The notes under the pieces were generated by a model that saw nothing but the letters and a program-made list of their open reading frames with translations, was not told where the DNA came from and did not search any database. A DNA stretch of 12,966 nt, taken from DATJIG01 sp050260515. Its GTDB lineage: Bacteria; Pseudomonadota; Alphaproteobacteria; SMXQ01. Positions 12,537 through 12,966 of the stretch are shown piece by piece (position 1 is the first letter of the stretch; each line of letters begins with the position of its first letter). The position numbers and the translations under genes were made by a program. The DNA is taken from positions 1-12,966 of the forward strand of contig JBLNCI010000034.1 in assembly GCA_050260515.1 (NCBI GenBank), read 5' to 3'.

Positions 12537-12725
12537 AAACAAACATTGAATCGCAATGCCTCCCGGCGACTTTCAACAGCCCCCGCGCGCGCTGCCTTAA
12601 TCTCTCCACAGCCCCCTTGTGCCGGATTTTGCCCGCGCGCAGATTGATCCGCGTCGCTTCGTGCGGTCCGTCGACTGCAGCGATTGGCCCACGGAGCGAC
12701 ACCGCAACCGGAAAGGAGGTGTCGA

Positions 12726-12917
12726 ATGAATCCGTATCGGAAGACGATCGCGATCCGCTCGTTCGCCTCCTTCTCCGGTGTCCGCGAGAAAGAGCACGGC
12801 GCTTCCCAGATGGTTGCGACGCCCTCCTTCGCCGGTACGGGATACAACAGAGGCCGATCCAACGGCCTGCGTCGCAGCCATGAGCGGAGACCCGGCTCGG
12901 CACGCCCCTGGCACTGA
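12726..12917 (+). CDS. Possible 63-residue small basic protein
   Basis: The ATG at 12726 is preceded by AAAGGAGGTG, a near-perfect Shine-Dalgarno sequence with good spacing, the strongest in the window. The 63 residues begin MNPYRKTIAIRSFASFSG and end RSHERRPGSARPWH. They are basic and low in hydrophobics, and I recognise no domain, signal peptide or membrane segment. Longer competing frames on both strands lack such a start. It could be a true small protein or a chance frame behind a purine-rich sequence. No promoter or terminator is evident. Confidence 0.45.
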   Translation: MNPYRKTIAIRSFASFSGVREKEHGASQMVATPSFAGTGYNRGRSNGLRRSHERRPGSARPWH

Positions 12918-12966
12918 CCCCCCAGGCAACTTGCCGCGCACCGTCTCCAGGGATCAAAACAGCGCG

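Larger units (their letters stand above)
12293..12725. other. 433-base non-coding, repeat-rich interval
   Basis: Between receptor 3 and the possible small gene at 12726 I find no supportable protein gene. The interval holds two short GC hairpin repeats (12379-12425) and a REP/MITE-like palindrome (12441-12536). Then comes about 190 bases of plain sequence with no recognisable promoter or RNA. Short frames across it encode peptides such as FPRKRESR and VIPAQAGIQ, the well-known spurious translations of this repeat type. Confidence 0.7.

Noticed and set aside
12326..12549. Short frames containing FPRKRESR and VIPAQAGIQ-like peptides
   Set aside because: These are well-known spurious translations of the palindromic repeat at 12441-12536, not real proteins.
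1..12966. CRISPR arrays, tRNA/rRNA genes, transposases, phage or defence genes
   Set aside because: Looked for on both strands by eye; none were supported.

Overview
The window looks like a chromosomal contig end from a high-GC (roughly two thirds G+C by eye) alphaproteobacterium, probably Hyphomicrobiales- or Rhodospirillales-like. The main evidence is a NepR-type anti-sigma factor beside an EcfG-like ECF sigma factor, a pairing characteristic of the alphaproteobacterial general stress response. A poly-C start (1-66) suggests an assembled, possibly metagenomic, contig whose first bases are an artefact.

Bases 67-5379 form a stress island. A BON-domain lipoprotein (minus strand) diverges from a DUF883-type protein and a small membrane protein. 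Next come an iron superoxide dismutase, the NepR-like protein (minus strand), the divergent ECF sigma factor, a DUF1328 membrane peptide and a GH15 glycoside hydrolase. Three sites match the published EcfG promoter consensus GGAAC-N16/17-CGTT. They lie 34, 69 and 29 bases upstream of the DUF883, sodB and DUF1328 start codons. The sigma factor, its presumed antagonist and several likely targets are therefore encoded together.

Bases 5386-7014 hold a compact minus-strand operon. It encodes a secreted Tyr/Pro-repeat protein followed by two tandem paralogous lipoproteins of unknown function. It converges on the GH15 gene with a 6-base gap.

Bases 7248-12292 hold three Bug/TctC-type periplasmic solute-binding proteins on the plus strand, with a large outer-membrane beta-barrel protein between the first and second. 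No TctA/TctB membrane components are present, so the receptors are orphans here. The second and third are close paralogs sharing a cysteine pair that the first lacks. Strong intrinsic terminators follow the barrel gene and the second receptor.

Bases 12293-12966 are mostly non-coding. They hold two short direct-repeat hairpins, one REP/MITE-like palindromic repeat, and a possible 63-residue protein with an unusually strong ribosome binding site. I saw no tRNA, rRNA, CRISPR array or transposase.
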